Shown piece by piece: positions 1 through 9,798 of a stretch of 64,000 nucleotides of DNA. The DNA lies in assembly GCA_016218715.1 (NCBI GenBank), contig JACRDG010000076.1, forward strand, positions 62,001 through 126,000. Reading direction: 5' to 3'. The notes beneath the pieces were generated by a model, which did not search any database, was not told the DNA's origin, and worked only from the letters and a program-made list of their open reading frames with translations. A program made the position numbers and the translations under genes. Source of the DNA: Desulfomonile tiedjei (GTDB taxonomy: Bacteria > Desulfobacterota > Desulfomonilia > Desulfomonilales > Desulfomonilaceae). Position 1 is the first letter of the stretch. The number at the start of each line of letters is the position of its first letter.

Positions 1-25
1 GACCGAGCCCGAGAAAATCCGGAGG

Positions 26-1438
26 CTAGCAGTCGAAGTACAGGGCGAACTCATACGGATGCGGTCTCATGCGAACCGGGTTGAGTTCTGCGTCAGTCTT
101 GTACTCGATCCATTTGTCGATCACGTCCTGGGTGAAGACGTCACCCTTGAGCAGGAAGCCGTGGTCCTTTTCCAAGGCCTTAAGCGCTTCAGCCAGGCTC
201 CCCGGCGTGGACGGGACGTCCTTCAGCTCTTCCGGGGAGAGGGCGTAGATGTCCTTGTCCAATGGCTGGCCCGGATCCATCTTGTTTTCGATACCATCCA
301 GAACCGCCATCAGAAGAGCGCTGAATGCCAGGTAACCGTTGCAGGAAGGATCGGGGGTTCGATACTCGACCCGTTTCGCCTTCGGGGAAGCGCTGTACAT
401 CGGGATACGGCAGCAGGCGGAGCGGTTCCTGGAAGAATAGGCCAAGTTGACTGGAGCCTCGAAACCCGGCACCAACCGCTTATACGAATTGGTGGTGGGG
501 TTGCAGAGAGCACAGAGCGCGGGGGCATGCTTCAGGATGCCACCAATGGCCCAGAGAGCCATCTGTGACAGGCCCGCGTACTTGTCGCCCGCGAAGAGAG
601 GAACCCCTTCCTTCCAGATACTTACGTGGGTATGCATGCCGGAGCCGTTGTCCTCGAACAATGGTTTAGGCATGAAGGTAACGGTCTTGTAGTGACGCTT
701 CGCGACGTTCTTGAGCACGTACTTGAACCACATGAGCTGGTCGCCCATCTTTACAAGCGGGCTGAACTTCATGTCGATCTCGGCCTGTCCCGCGGTGGCC
801 ACCTCATGGTGCTGCGCCTCGATCACGATGCCGAGGGACTCGAGGACCTGCACCATTTCAGTACGGATGTCCTGCTGGGAATCCGTGGGGGATACCGGGA
901 AGTACCCTTCCTTGTGTCTCGGCTTGTATCCGAGGTTGGGTCCCTCGTCACGGCCGGTGTTCCAGCATCCTTCGACGGAGTCGATCTGATAATAACCGTG
1001 GTTCGAACCGTAGCTGTAGCGGATGTCGTCAAAGATGAAGAACTCGGCTTCCGGACCGAAGAAAGCGGTGTCACCGAGCTTGGTGTACTTCAGATACGCC
1101 TCGGCCTTCTGGGCGATGTTGCGGGGATCTCTCGTGTAACGCTCCTTGGTGACCGGGTCGACGATGTTGCAAATGAGCGAGAGGGTGGGCGCGGCCATGA
1201 ACGGATCCATAACCGCGGTCGACGCATCAGGGATTACCAACATGTCGGACGCGTTGATCGGCTGCCAGCCTCGGATCGAAGAGCCGTCGAATCCGAAGCC
1301 TTCCTCGAAGGAATCTTCCTCGAGTTCGTGGAGGGGAACGCTGAAATGCTGCCACATCCCCGGAAAATCCATGAACTTGAGGTCCACCATCACCGTGTTG
1401 TTCTTCTTGGCAAATTCGAGTACTCCTTTAGGGTCCAT
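26..1438 (-). CDS. glnA: Type I glutamine synthetase
   Basis: Glutamine synthetase joins glutamate and ammonia at the cost of ATP and is the main ammonia-assimilating enzyme in the cytoplasm. At 470 residues it has the length of the bacterial GSI dodecamer subunit. The N-terminal beta-grasp region carries DGSSIRGW, the catalytic domain carries NGSGMHTH, and the C-terminal region has Tyr398 in DIYALSPEE, which matches the adenylylated tyrosine of GSI-beta enzymes. This suggests control by adenylylation, although no adenylyltransferase gene is in view. AGGAG stands about 6 nt before the ATG. It is the last gene of an amtB-glnB-glnA unit on the minus strand, 217 bp after glnB, and is probably co-transcribed from the sigma-54 promoter upstream of amtB. 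Assignment is secure. Confidence 0.97.
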   Translation of the reverse strand: MDPKGVLEFAKKNNTVMVDLKFMDFPGMWQHFSVPLHELEEDSFEEGFGFDGSSIRGWQPINASDMLVIPDASTAVMDPFMAAPTLSLICNIVDPVTKERYTRDPRNIAQKAEAYLKYTKLGDTAFFGPEAEFFIFDDIRYSYGSNHGYYQIDSVEGCWNTGRDEGPNLGYKPRHKEGYFPVSPTDSQQDIRTEMVQVLESLGIVIEAQHHEVATAGQAEIDMKFSPLVKMGDQLMWFKYVLKNVAKRHYKTVTFMPKPLFEDNGSGMHTHVSIWKEGVPLFAGDKYAGLSQMALWAIGGILKHAPALCALCNPTTNSYKRLVPGFEAPVNLAYSSRNRSACCRIPMYSASPKAKRVEYRTPDPSCNGYLAFSALLMAVLDGIENKMDPGQPLDKDIYALSPEELKDVPSTPGSLAEALKALEKDHGFLLKGDVFTQDVIDKWIEYKTDAELNPVRMRPHPYEFALYFDC

Positions 1439-1655
1439 GCACTGCTCCTTTTCTGTTTTCGGAAGTTCTATTCAGTTACCCCTCCGAAGGGGGGATACTC
1501 ATGTGAAGAGGCCTGCAGGTCGCTACCTCTTGCATGCCTATGTCAATCCGCCTCACAGGACCGAGGCCAGTACGTAAAGTCCCTGAGAACGGGGGAATCC
1601 GCCGGAAGCACGATCGGCTACGACCCCACGTCCCGCGAAAGGTCCCCGGGGGATG

Positions 1656-2006
<351 letters not shown>

Positions 2007-2087
2007 TCACGTCGCGTGGGGTGCCCAGGGTCGCCCGACTGACGATCGCCGGGCAGACCTCCGCAGCCGTTCCCGACAAGCGACGCG

Positions 2088-3299
2088 TTACAGGCTGTAT
2101 GCTGTTTCTCCGTGTTCACTGGTGTCCACCCCCGCGTCTTCCTCTTCGTCGGTCACGCGCAATCCCATGAGCGCCTTGATAACGAGCAGGATCACCCCGG
2201 TGACTACGGCACAGTATACTATGGTAGCCACGACGCCGACCACCTGTAGTCCCAAGAGCGAGGCATTTCCGTAAAATAATCCGTCGGCTCCGTCGGCATT
2301 GATCAGCTTCGACGCGAAGAGTCCGGTAGCAAGCGTTCCCCACACGCCGCCGACGCCATGGATTCCGACCACGTCCAAGGAATCGTCATAACCGAGCTTG
2401 TCTTTCGCGAGAACTCCTCCGTAGCAGATGACCCCCGCGACCGCGCCGATGATCAGCGCCGCGCCCGGCCCGACGAAGCCCGAAGCAGGCGTAATGGAAC
2501 CGAGCCCCGCGACTGCGCCTGAAGCAAGACCCAACGTCGTCGGCTTCTCCTTGAGAATCCATTCCGCAAAAACCCAGGAAAGGGCTCCCGAGGCCGCGGC
2601 CATGTGGGTCACCAGAAAGGCGTTCCCCGCTACCGCGTCCGCCGCGAGCCGGCTCCCCGCGTTGAAGCCGAACCACCCGAACCAGAGCAGGCCGATGCCC
2701 AGCAGCGTAAGCGTCAGGTTATGCGGAATGAAAGCCCTGGTTCCATAACCCTTGCGCTTCCCGACCATCAACGCTGCGACCAGTGACGCGATCCCGCAAT
2801 TCAGGTGCACGACGAGACCGCCGGCAAAATCCAGACAACCGAGTTTCTGCAGCCATCCACCGCCCCAGACCCAATGGCAGATAGGCGCGTACACCAGGGT
2901 TATCCACAAGATCATAAAGATCACGAAGGAACTGAACTTCATTCTTTCCGCGAACGCACCCGATATCAAGGCTGGAGTGATGATTACGAACATCCCCTGA
3001 AACGTCAAGAACACGTTATGGGGTATCGTGGTCCCTTCCTTTACGTCGGCTCCCGCGCCGGCCCCCATAAAGTGGTTCAGCCCTCCTATCACGCCAGCGA
3101 CGTCCGTACCGAACGAAAGGCTGTACACGTAAACCAACCAGAGGACCGATGCGAGACCCATAAGAAAGAAGCTGTGCATCATGGTCGAGAGCACATTCTT
3201 GGAACGGGTCAGACCTCCGTAGAAAATGGCCAGCCCCGGCGTCATGAGCAGCACGAGGGCCGAGCAGGCCATGACAAATGCGGTGTCAGCGGCGTTCAT
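2088..3299 (-). CDS. amtB: Ammonium transporter, copy 1
   Basis: Amt/MEP/Rh family ammonium channel of the inner membrane, about 403 residues with roughly 11 hydrophobic segments. The two pore histidines are in VVHLNCG and VVGIHGVGG, and FYGGLTRSKN near the N-terminus is characteristic of the family. The frame can be extended six codons to a TTG. The ATG at 3299 is preferred because the purine-rich stretch AAGGGAGAGGAG lies just before it and it matches the start of the second copy. A sigma-54 promoter lies about 128 bp upstream and two inverted-repeat sites lie beyond that. PII and glnA follow on the same strand. Confidence 0.95.
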   Translation of the reverse strand: MNAADTAFVMACSALVLLMTPGLAIFYGGLTRSKNVLSTMMHSFFLMGLASVLWLVYVYSLSFGTDVAGVIGGLNHFMGAGAGADVKEGTTIPHNVFLTFQGMFVIITPALISGAFAERMKFSSFVIFMILWITLVYAPICHWVWGGGWLQKLGCLDFAGGLVVHLNCGIASLVAALMVGKRKGYGTRAFIPHNLTLTLLGIGLLWFGWFGFNAGSRLAADAVAGNAFLVTHMAAASGALSWVFAEWILKEKPTTLGLASGAVAGLGSITPASGFVGPGAALIIGAVAGVICYGGVLAKDKLGYDDSLDVVGIHGVGGVWGTLATGLFASKLINADGADGLFYGNASLLGLQVVGVVATIVYCAVVTGVILLVIKALMGLRVTDEEEDAGVDTSEHGETAYSL

Positions 3300-3426
3300 C
3301 TCCTCTCCCTTTCCCAACTCTGTCGTAGTCCAAAGAGGTTAGACCGCTCGGCGACCTCTCACCGTTCATCTGCCATGGCTTCGATTTCATCGCGTGAAGG
3401 GGCCGAACTTACGATCCGGAGAAGAG

Positions 3427-3442
3427 AGCAAACCGCGTGCCA
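3427..3442 (-). promoter_or_regulatory. Sigma-54 (-24/-12) promoter of amtB-glnB-glnA
   Basis: On the minus strand the 16 bases read TGGCAC-G-CGGT-TTGCT. This is a full match to the sigma-54 consensus TGGCACRNNNNTTGCW, with 10 nt between the GG and GC dinucleotides. The predicted start is near 3416, about 117 nt before the amtB-1 ATG. Such a promoter needs an AAA+ activator; a NifA-like one is encoded at 5869-7461. Two copies of the shared inverted repeat lie upstream, centred near -131 and -162. Confidence 0.88.
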
Positions 3443-3536
3443 CGTGACCTTCCACAGGGACGAGTGCGTAACATATTGGAATCAAGTAGCTTATCAAGAT
3501 TGGTCTCGTGGCCCTGAGCATACCGTTCAGCTCGAC

Positions 3537-3556
3537 TTGCTACCCACAGGTAGGAT
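3537..3556. promoter_or_regulatory. Predicted activator site, proximal, amtB-1 operon
   Basis: The inverted repeat CTAC-N6-GTAGG matches the 20-bp palindrome in the activator leader (7492-7511) at 13 of 20 positions. Its centre is about 118.5 bp from the GC of the -12 element. The corresponding site at amtB-2 is at 119.5 bp. Similar distance and the shared arm sequence suggest an upstream activating sequence. Assignment to the neighbouring NifA-like protein is inference. Confidence 0.55.
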
Positions 3557-3567
3557 CTTGCAAAACC

Positions 3568-3587
3568 AGGTTACATTCTTGTAGGTT
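3568..3587. promoter_or_regulatory. Predicted activator site, distal, amtB-1 operon
   Basis: A second inverted repeat, TTACA-N4-TTGTAGG, matches the activator-leader palindrome at 13 of 20 positions. It is 31 bp from the proximal site, close to three helical turns, so two dimers could sit on the same face of the DNA. Confidence 0.5.
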
Positions 3588-3850
3588 GCGTCGCGCACGC
3601 GCGTCCTCCCGATTGCGGACTGCTCTGCACACCCGTTCCTTACCGAGGTTGCCAAAAACCCTGATCGAGAGTGACCCCAAAGCCGGGTGTCCATCCCGAG
3701 TCGAAGAGTGGTGGGATGGCCCCACCACGGCGAACTCCTTATCGGCGATCTCTTGTGACAATCACTATGATTGCTCTACAGCTCTTTTTTCTGACACTGT
3801 TCCCTAGCTTGGCGACGAAACGGTACGAATCACTTTGGCGTACGGTTGCG

Positions 3851-3885
3851 TTCCGGGTGCCTCATCCTCAGGGACGCACCCGGAA
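3851..3885. terminator. Hairpin downstream of glnK, possible terminator
   Basis: Perfect 10-bp arms, TTCCGGGTGC and GCACCCGGAA, are separated by 15 nt. It lies 71 bp after the PII stop at 3956 on the minus strand, so it could end the amtB-2 transcript. There is no run of T after it, so it may instead be a structured or Rho-dependent end. Confidence 0.4.
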
Positions 3886-3955
3886 CCGGACGGGTTTGGT
3901 GACCACGAACCGCCGCGCCGGGCAGCTCGTTTCGCCTTCTCACCTCAAGGCACTA

Positions 3956-4375
<420 letters not shown>

Positions 4376-5587
4376 TCAAAGGTTGTAACCGCTCTCACCG
4401 TGCGTCGACGTGTCCACACCGACCAGTTCGTCTTCCTCGTTAACTCGCAAGCCCATGATCGCCTTTATGAGGTAAAGGATAATGAGGGTGACCACGAGGG
4501 AGTAAAGGATCGTTGCGGCTACAGCGACAACCTGCGTCCAAAGCTGCCCGGCATTCCCAAAGAAGAGACCGTCCTTGCCGCCGACGGCAGCGCACGCGAA
4601 CAGCCCCGTGGCTATGGCGCCCCAGGTGCCACCCACGCCGTGAACGCCCACCACGTCCAGGGAATCGTCATAACCGAGAGGACCCTTGAGCAACACTGCG
4701 AGATAACAGACCACTCCTGCGACCGCTCCGATAATCACCGAGGAAACCGGCCCGACGAAACCGGAAGCCGGCGTAATCGCTACAAGTCCTGCGACCGCCC
4801 CGGAGGCTACACCCAGCGTGGTCGGTTTTCCCTTGATGATCCATTCGGCAAATACCCAGGAGAGTGCGGCCGCCGCGGTTGCCATATGGGTGACCACGAA
4901 TGCCATCGCAGCGCTTTCATTGGCCTTTAAGGCACTCCCCGCGTTGAACCCGAACCAGCCGAACCAGAGGAGACCTGCTCCGAGCAGGGTCAGGGTCAGA
5001 TTGTGGGGCATCATGGGCTCGGTGCCGTACCCTTTGCGTTTGCCCACGACGAGGGCGCAGCAGAGTGCCGCCACACCGGCATTGATATGAACGACGGTGC
5101 CGCCTGCGAAATCGAGAGCACCCATCGTCATGAGCCAGCCGTCAGGACCCCACACCCAGTGGGCGACGGGGCAGTAGACGAAAGTCAGCCACAGCACCAT
5201 GAAGACCACGAACGAGCTGAACTTCATCCTCTCCGCGAACGCTCCGGTAATCAGGGCTGGAGTGATAATCGCGAACATGCACTGAAAGATCATGAACGTG
5301 CTGGAAGGGATTGTGGCATCGGGCCACAGCTCGTTTCCTATGCCCTCAAGGGCGAAGTACTTGAGGGTTCCGATGATACCGCCCCCGGCATCGGGACCGA
5401 AAGAGAGGGTGAATCCATAGAACAACCAGAGCACCGATACGAGGCCCATCAGGAAGAAACTGTGCATCATGGTTGACAGGACGTTCTTCGACCGGGTCAT
5501 ACCGCCGTAGAATAGGGCGAGACCGGGCGTCATCAAGAGTACGAGTGCTGACGAAGCCAGCATCCACGCGTTGTCACCTGAGTTCAT
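4376..5587 (-). CDS. amtB: Ammonium transporter, copy 2
   Basis: A second Amt channel of 403 residues, the same length as copy 1 and clearly homologous along its whole length (FYGGMTRSKN, pore histidines in VVHINAG and VVGVHGVGG). Several loops differ, for example the stretch after the fourth membrane segment. It starts at the ATG at 5587 with GGAGGTGCTCCCGAG upstream. A sigma-54 promoter lies about 143 bp upstream. Two full amtB-PII pairs side by side suggest a tandem duplication followed by divergence, giving two channels each with its own PII partner. Confidence 0.95.
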   Translation of the reverse strand: MNSGDNAWMLASSALVLLMTPGLALFYGGMTRSKNVLSTMMHSFFLMGLVSVLWLFYGFTLSFGPDAGGGIIGTLKYFALEGIGNELWPDATIPSSTFMIFQCMFAIITPALITGAFAERMKFSSFVVFMVLWLTFVYCPVAHWVWGPDGWLMTMGALDFAGGTVVHINAGVAALCCALVVGKRKGYGTEPMMPHNLTLTLLGAGLLWFGWFGFNAGSALKANESAAMAFVVTHMATAAAALSWVFAEWIIKGKPTTLGVASGAVAGLVAITPASGFVGPVSSVIIGAVAGVVCYLAVLLKGPLGYDDSLDVVGVHGVGGTWGAIATGLFACAAVGGKDGLFFGNAGQLWTQVVAVAATILYSLVVTLIILYLIKAIMGLRVNEEDELVGVDTSTHGESGYNL

Positions 5588-5729
5588 CTCGGGAGCACCT
5601 CCAAAGAAAGACTTCTCTTAAGCCAAGGCCGTCCAACGCGGGGTCACCCCGTTTCCAGAGAATCCTGTCGTGGCTGATCCGGATTTTCCGCCGGTAGGAA
5701 CAACGGCTTAAGTCATCGCCGAGAAGAAG

Positions 5730-5745
5730 AGCAAAGTGGATGCCA
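5730..5745 (-). promoter_or_regulatory. Sigma-54 (-24/-12) promoter of amtB-glnK
   Basis: On the minus strand this reads TGGCAT-C-CACT-TTGCT, a near-consensus -24/-12 element with GG and GC 10 nt apart. The predicted start is near 5719, giving a leader of about 130 nt. Together with 3427-3442 it places both amtB units under sigma-54 control. Confidence 0.85.
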
Positions 5746-5840
5746 ATCGGAGGGGTAGGGGTTTCAGAATTGTTAACGTAGTGTTTTATCTGGAGGTTTA
5801 GTGTCGGCGAGATGGACGGTGGTGTAAGAACGAGGCCAAG

Positions 5841-5860
5841 AACCTACGAAAATGTAGATT
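5841..5860. promoter_or_regulatory. Predicted activator site, amtB-2 operon
   Basis: CCTAC-GAAAAT-GTAG matches the activator-leader palindrome at 15 of 20 positions. It is centred about 119.5 bp from the GC of the -12 element at 5731-5732, almost the same spacing as the proximal site of amtB-1. It lies just past the stop codon of the activator gene. A weaker match (9 of 20) 31 bp further upstream, inside the end of that gene, might be a degenerate second site. Confidence 0.58.
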
Positions 5861-5868
5861 TTGCCATG

Positions 5869-7461
5869 TCAGGCTAACACGGTGGTACGGAATCGCCGCG
5901 GGTCTATCCCGTATTTCCTCACCCGTAATCCCATGATCCGTTCCGAAATCCCCAAAGCCCGCGCTGCTTTCGCCTTGTTACCCCGCGCATTCTTCAGCGC
6001 ATCCAGTAGCAGATCTCGCTCGACGTTATCCAGGGTCGAATCCAGCGTCCCGCTGTGAATGGTGCCGCTCGCCTCCGCGGTTTGCAGCGTCGGCGGCAGG
6101 TGGCGTCCGTGGATCACCGAATCGGTGCTCAGGAGGATGGCCCGCTCGATGCAATTCTCCAGTTCCCGCACATTGCCCGGCCAGTGGTAGCTCATCAGCA
6201 TGTCTATGGCGCGGGTTGAGATCCGTTTGATCTCCTTATTGTCCGCTTTAGCGTACTTTTCTATGAAGTAATCAGCCAGCAGCGATATGTCAGTCTTGCG
6301 CTCCCGTAGCGGCGGAATGTGGATCGGGAAAACGTTGAGCCGGTAATACAGATCCTCTCTGAACGCCCCATTGCCGATGAGGTCTTCCAGTCCCCGGTTC
6401 GTTGCGGCGATGACCCGAACGTTCACCTTGATGGTTTGCGTCCCGCCGACTCGCTCGAATTCCTTCTCCTGGAGAACCCGCAACAGCTTGATCTGGGTCG
6501 TGGGGGAGAGATCTCCTATCTCGTCGAGAAAGATAGTGCCGCCGTGCGCCAGCTCGAACCGCCCCTTGCGCGTCGCGATCGCGCCGGTGAACGCTCCTCG
6601 TTCGTGGCCGAAGAGTTCGCTCTCGACGACGCTTTCCGGGAGCGCGCCGCAATTGACTTTCACGAAGGGGCGTCCTGCTCTCAGGCTGTTGAAGTGGATC
6701 GCGTGAGCGACCAGCTCCTGTCCCGTACCGCTCTCGCCTCTGATGAGCACGGTGGCGTCGCTCTTGGAGACCTGGGCGATCAGATCGTATACCGCACGCA
6801 TTGCCTTGGAATTGCCTACGATATTGGACGGCCGGAAGCGTTCCTTGAGTTGGGTCTGAAGCCGCAGGTTTTCTTCCAGAAGCCGGTGGCGTTCCTCTTG
6901 AGCCGACTGCCGGAGCTTCACGGCCTGCGCGATCATCGAGCATATGATCGAGAGCAGTCTCACGTCCTCCTCGAAGGAGACTCCTTCCGCGAAGAGCCGA
7001 TCCGCGCTGAGCGCGCCGATCACTTCGTTTCCGATCTTGATCGGGACGCAGATGAAGGAGATATCGCCCTTTTCCATCTGCTTGCGCGCACCGGTTCGGT
7101 CGAGAAAGAGCGGTTCTTCGGATATGTGCGGCACCACTGCCGGTTCCCCCGTTGCCACGACCTTCCCGGTGACCCCCTCTCCGGCTCGGTACCTCCCGCG
7201 TTCTTTCTGGCTTTCGGAGAGTCCGTGGGCGGCCTCGATGAGTATTTCGCCGGACTCCCGATTCACCAGCGTGAGGGTGCCCCGTATCATGCCCATATGG
7301 GTGGCGATGGCTTCGAGGACAGGGCCGACCACGTCGCGCAGGTCCATGCTCTGATCCAGGACTTGGCTGATCTCAAAGAGGAGGAGGAGTTCCCTTACTT
7401 GGCGTTTCACAACAGGTTGACCGCTGTGGCGAGCCGACAGGCGCGTGCGATTCGATTCCAT
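5869..7461 (-). CDS. NifA-like sigma-54-dependent activator with altered Walker A
   Basis: A 530-residue enhancer-binding protein. Residues about 25-180 are a GAF sensor domain like that of NifA (FICVPIKIGNEVIG). Residues about 210-440 are an AAA+ domain with GAFTGA at 289-294 and Walker B FLDEIGD. The C-terminus is a Fis-type helix-turn-helix with the NifA-like ending MGLRVRKYGIDPRRF. Walker A reads GESGTGQE: the lysine that contacts ATP in this family is Gln248 (codon CAG). It is transcribed towards the two amtB units and probably activates their sigma-54 promoters. A palindrome in its own leader suggests autoregulation. The family is secure; the exact regulon and whether it hydrolyses ATP are open. 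Confidence 0.9.
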   Translation of the reverse strand: MESNRTRLSARHSGQPVVKRQVRELLLLFEISQVLDQSMDLRDVVGPVLEAIATHMGMIRGTLTLVNRESGEILIEAAHGLSESQKERGRYRAGEGVTGKVVATGEPAVVPHISEEPLFLDRTGARKQMEKGDISFICVPIKIGNEVIGALSADRLFAEGVSFEEDVRLLSIICSMIAQAVKLRQSAQEERHRLLEENLRLQTQLKERFRPSNIVGNSKAMRAVYDLIAQVSKSDATVLIRGESGTGQELVAHAIHFNSLRAGRPFVKVNCGALPESVVESELFGHERGAFTGAIATRKGRFELAHGGTIFLDEIGDLSPTTQIKLLRVLQEKEFERVGGTQTIKVNVRVIAATNRGLEDLIGNGAFREDLYYRLNVFPIHIPPLRERKTDISLLADYFIEKYAKADNKEIKRISTRAIDMLMSYHWPGNVRELENCIERAILLSTDSVIHGRHLPPTLQTAEASGTIHSGTLDSTLDNVERDLLLDALKNARGNKAKAARALGISERIMGLRVRKYGIDPRRFRTTVLA

Positions 7462-7491
7462 AAAGTGCTCTCTGGTAGTTCTTGAGGGGTG

Positions 7492-7511
7492 ATCCTACAA
7501 AATTGTAGGAT
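7492..7511. promoter_or_regulatory. Perfect palindrome in the activator leader
   Basis: Nine-base arms ATCCTACAA and TTGTAGGAT are perfect complements around a central AA. It lies 30 bp before the activator ATG and about +6 to +26 relative to the predicted sigma-70 start, a position that fits repression by its own product. Related repeats stand before both amtB operons. Confidence 0.6.
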
Positions 7512-7523
7512 GACGATCCTTCA

Positions 7524-7552
7524 TTTGTAATTGGTTTTGACACTGACGTCAA
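7524..7552 (-). promoter_or_regulatory. Sigma-70-like promoter of the NifA-like gene
   Basis: TTGACG, a 17-nt spacer, then TACAAA on the minus strand (5/6 and 4/6 matches). The start would fall near 7517, just before the palindrome. Confidence 0.5.
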
Positions 7553-7625
7553 GTACGCGGTGACAATTCCGCGAACCGACGCATGAACGCTTGACCGTGG
7601 CTCCATGAGGTTCTAGAGTGAACCC

Positions 7626-9770
7626 ATGACTAGGGTTACCGATTTTATCCTGTGCCGCGGTGTGCTTTCTGCAGGGGGGAAGGTGCGCGATGCGGTTGCC
7701 GGGACTCTATTCTTCATTTTCATGGTGGTGTTCACATTCGGAATGAGCGCGCACCCCGCCGCGTCGATGACCGTAGCAACAGGGCCGATGCAGGAACACC
7801 TTTTCAAAGAGGGGAAGCGGCACTTCGACGCAGGGGACCTCGATCGGAGCCGGCAGGTCTGGTCGAACATCTTTCCGGACCAGTTTTTCGGTCCGATTTG
7901 TTACCTCCTCCTCGCGGGCAATCATCTCGATGCAGGCCAGGATGTTCAGGCGGAAGCTCTTCTCCGGGAGTTTCTCAAGAAGCACCCGGAGACGGTGTAC
8001 AAGGAACCGGCACGCAATGCGCTGACCGAGTCGCTCTGCCGACAGGGAAAGCCCGAGGCCAGATCGTTCCTCGCCACTGCGCTGGCAAGTGCCTCAGAAA
8101 ACGACAAGCCTTCGCTTATCCTCCGTCTTGCAGAACTGGAGCGCCGCCTGGGAAATTATCCCGCGGCCGCGGCCCAGTATCGCACGCTATTCCTCAAGTA
8201 CCCGGCCTCAGTGGAAGGACTGAAAGCCGCGGAAGGTATCTCGTGGATGGTATTTCACGGAAAGGTCCCACGGATACAGTTTTCCGAACAGGAACAACTC
8301 GCTCGGGCCGGCGGGCTCTTTGCCAAGGGGAGATTCGACCTTGCGGCGGAGGTGTACCAGGAACTCCTGAAAACCAAGCCCAGCGACCGCGTAGTCATGC
8401 TGAAATTGGGTCACTGTCTGTTCAAGGGTCGCCGCGACCAGCAGGCGATTAACACCCTCAAGGATGTGCTCAGAGGGGAGATCTCAGACAAGGATCGCAT
8501 GGAAGCGGTCCGCCTGTTGAGTCTTGTCTTCTGGAGGCTCGATCGGTCGCAGGAATTTGAGGTCTGCTGCAACACCATCATCGAAAAAGGGTCTCCGGTG
8601 ATGAAGAGAAAGGCCCTGTTCAACCTCGCGGCGCACCACCTCGAGAAACACCAGTTCGACGCGGCGTGGTCCGATTTCGAGCGCGTGCTGAAGACCAACC
8701 CGGACCGATCCGCGAAGGCTGACGTGAAGTGGAGGATGGCCTGGATCAAGTATTTCAAGCGCGATTTTGCGAAGGCCGCGGAGATCTTCAAAGAGGTGAG
8801 ATCGCTGTCGACCGCGGCGGAAATGAGTGAAGCTTCCAACTACTGGGAGGCGCGATCGTTGGCCCAAGCGAACCGGTCCAAGGACGCTTTGCCTCTGCTC
8901 AAGGGACTCGCCGACAACTCCCCGCTCCACTACTACGGGATTCAGGCAGCCAAGGAACTGAAGAACATGGGAGGTGCTCCGGAAGCCACCAAGAAAGCCA
9001 ACCATCGGTTTCCCGACCTCACCCTTACCTCCGATCAGAAAGCAGAGAAGCACGTGGCTGCCGCGGAGAAACTAATGGGCCTCGGACTGTACGACTTCGC
9101 AGTGATCAATCTCGGTGCGGCGCCGGGTCCGATGAAAGCTACTCCTGCGCTTGCTTTTCTGACTGCCAGGGCTGCGTATGCCGCCGAGCAGTACCGCACG
9201 GCCTACGAGATTGTCGCTTCCCAGTTCGGTTCGGTTGCGGAGAATCCGCCCGACGGAGCCCCCGCGGATTTTCTCGAACTGGCGTTTCCGCGCGTATACT
9301 ACGCGGACGCGAAGCGACTCGCCCAGAAGCATGGTGTGGATCCTCACCTGGTGTGGGCGGTGATCCGGCAGGAGAGCCGCTATGATGCCTCCGCGGTGTC
9401 ACCGGCCGGCGCGTTGGGGCTCATGCAGGTGACCCCGGCGGCTGCGGGATTCACCAAGAAAGCGGGAAGGCTCCCCGCGAAGGCGATTGAGGAGATCCTC
9501 GAGCCGAAGCGCAATATTGACTTCGGCATCAAGGAGTTGTCCAAGAACCTGCACACCTTCAACGGAAAAGTCATCCCCGCGGTCGCGTCGTACAACGCGG
9601 ATATCCGAAAGGTGCGTCAGTGGGTGCAACGAAACCGGAACTTGAAAGAAGACGAGTTCATCGAGAACATCCCATACCGGGAAACGAGATTGTACGTAAA
9701 ACGGGTGCTGGCGGGATACGTGGCGTACGGCCACTTGCACCGCAAGAAAGACCTGGCGGGGCTGTGGTAG
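7626..9770 (+). CDS. slt: Soluble lytic murein transglycosylase with TPR region
   Basis: A 714-residue periplasmic enzyme that cleaves the glycan strands of peptidoglycan. An N-terminal hydrophobic segment (about residues 24-45) acts as a signal sequence. A long helical TPR-like region fills residues about 55-550, as in Slt70. The C-terminal SLT domain (about 560-690) has the catalytic Glu583 in RQESRYD and the GLMQVTP motif. The usual NAGP near the end is replaced by NADIRKV, a small departure. The start at 7626 has only a weak ribosome site; a GTG inside the leader is an alternative. It is divergent from the activator gene. Confidence 0.9.
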   Translation: MTRVTDFILCRGVLSAGGKVRDAVAGTLFFIFMVVFTFGMSAHPAASMTVATGPMQEHLFKEGKRHFDAGDLDRSRQVWSNIFPDQFFGPICYLLLAGNHLDAGQDVQAEALLREFLKKHPETVYKEPARNALTESLCRQGKPEARSFLATALASASENDKPSLILRLAELERRLGNYPAAAAQYRTLFLKYPASVEGLKAAEGISWMVFHGKVPRIQFSEQEQLARAGGLFAKGRFDLAAEVYQELLKTKPSDRVVMLKLGHCLFKGRRDQQAINTLKDVLRGEISDKDRMEAVRLLSLVFWRLDRSQEFEVCCNTIIEKGSPVMKRKALFNLAAHHLEKHQFDAAWSDFERVLKTNPDRSAKADVKWRMAWIKYFKRDFAKAAEIFKEVRSLSTAAEMSEASNYWEARSLAQANRSKDALPLLKGLADNSPLHYYGIQAAKELKNMGGAPEATKKANHRFPDLTLTSDQKAEKHVAAAEKLMGLGLYDFAVINLGAAPGPMKATPALAFLTARAAYAAEQYRTAYEIVASQFGSVAENPPDGAPADFLELAFPRVYYADAKRLAQKHGVDPHLVWAVIRQESRYDASAVSPAGALGLMQVTPAAAGFTKKAGRLPAKAIEEILEPKRNIDFGIKELSKNLHTFNGKVIPAVASYNADIRKVRQWVQRNRNLKEDEFIENIPYRETRLYVKRVLAGYVAYGHLHRKKDLAGLW

Positions 9771-9798
9771 GAGCGCGGACTCGCAGCCGAGAGGCGAG

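Larger units (their letters stand above)
3300..3955. other. 656-bp intergenic control region between the two amtB units
   Basis: No supported gene lies here. It holds the sigma-54 promoter (3427-3442), the two inverted-repeat sites (3537-3587) and a hairpin near the end of the upstream PII gene (3851-3885). The middle part, about 3590-3850, shows no clear feature. Confidence 0.7.

Noticed and set aside
1478-1493. Short hairpin between glnB and glnA
   Set aside because: Only a 5-bp stem and no T-run; too weak to call an attenuator or terminator.
3300-3317. TTG start giving six extra residues on amtB-1
   Set aside because: The extra codons are the ribosome site itself, and the second amtB copy starts at the equivalent ATG.
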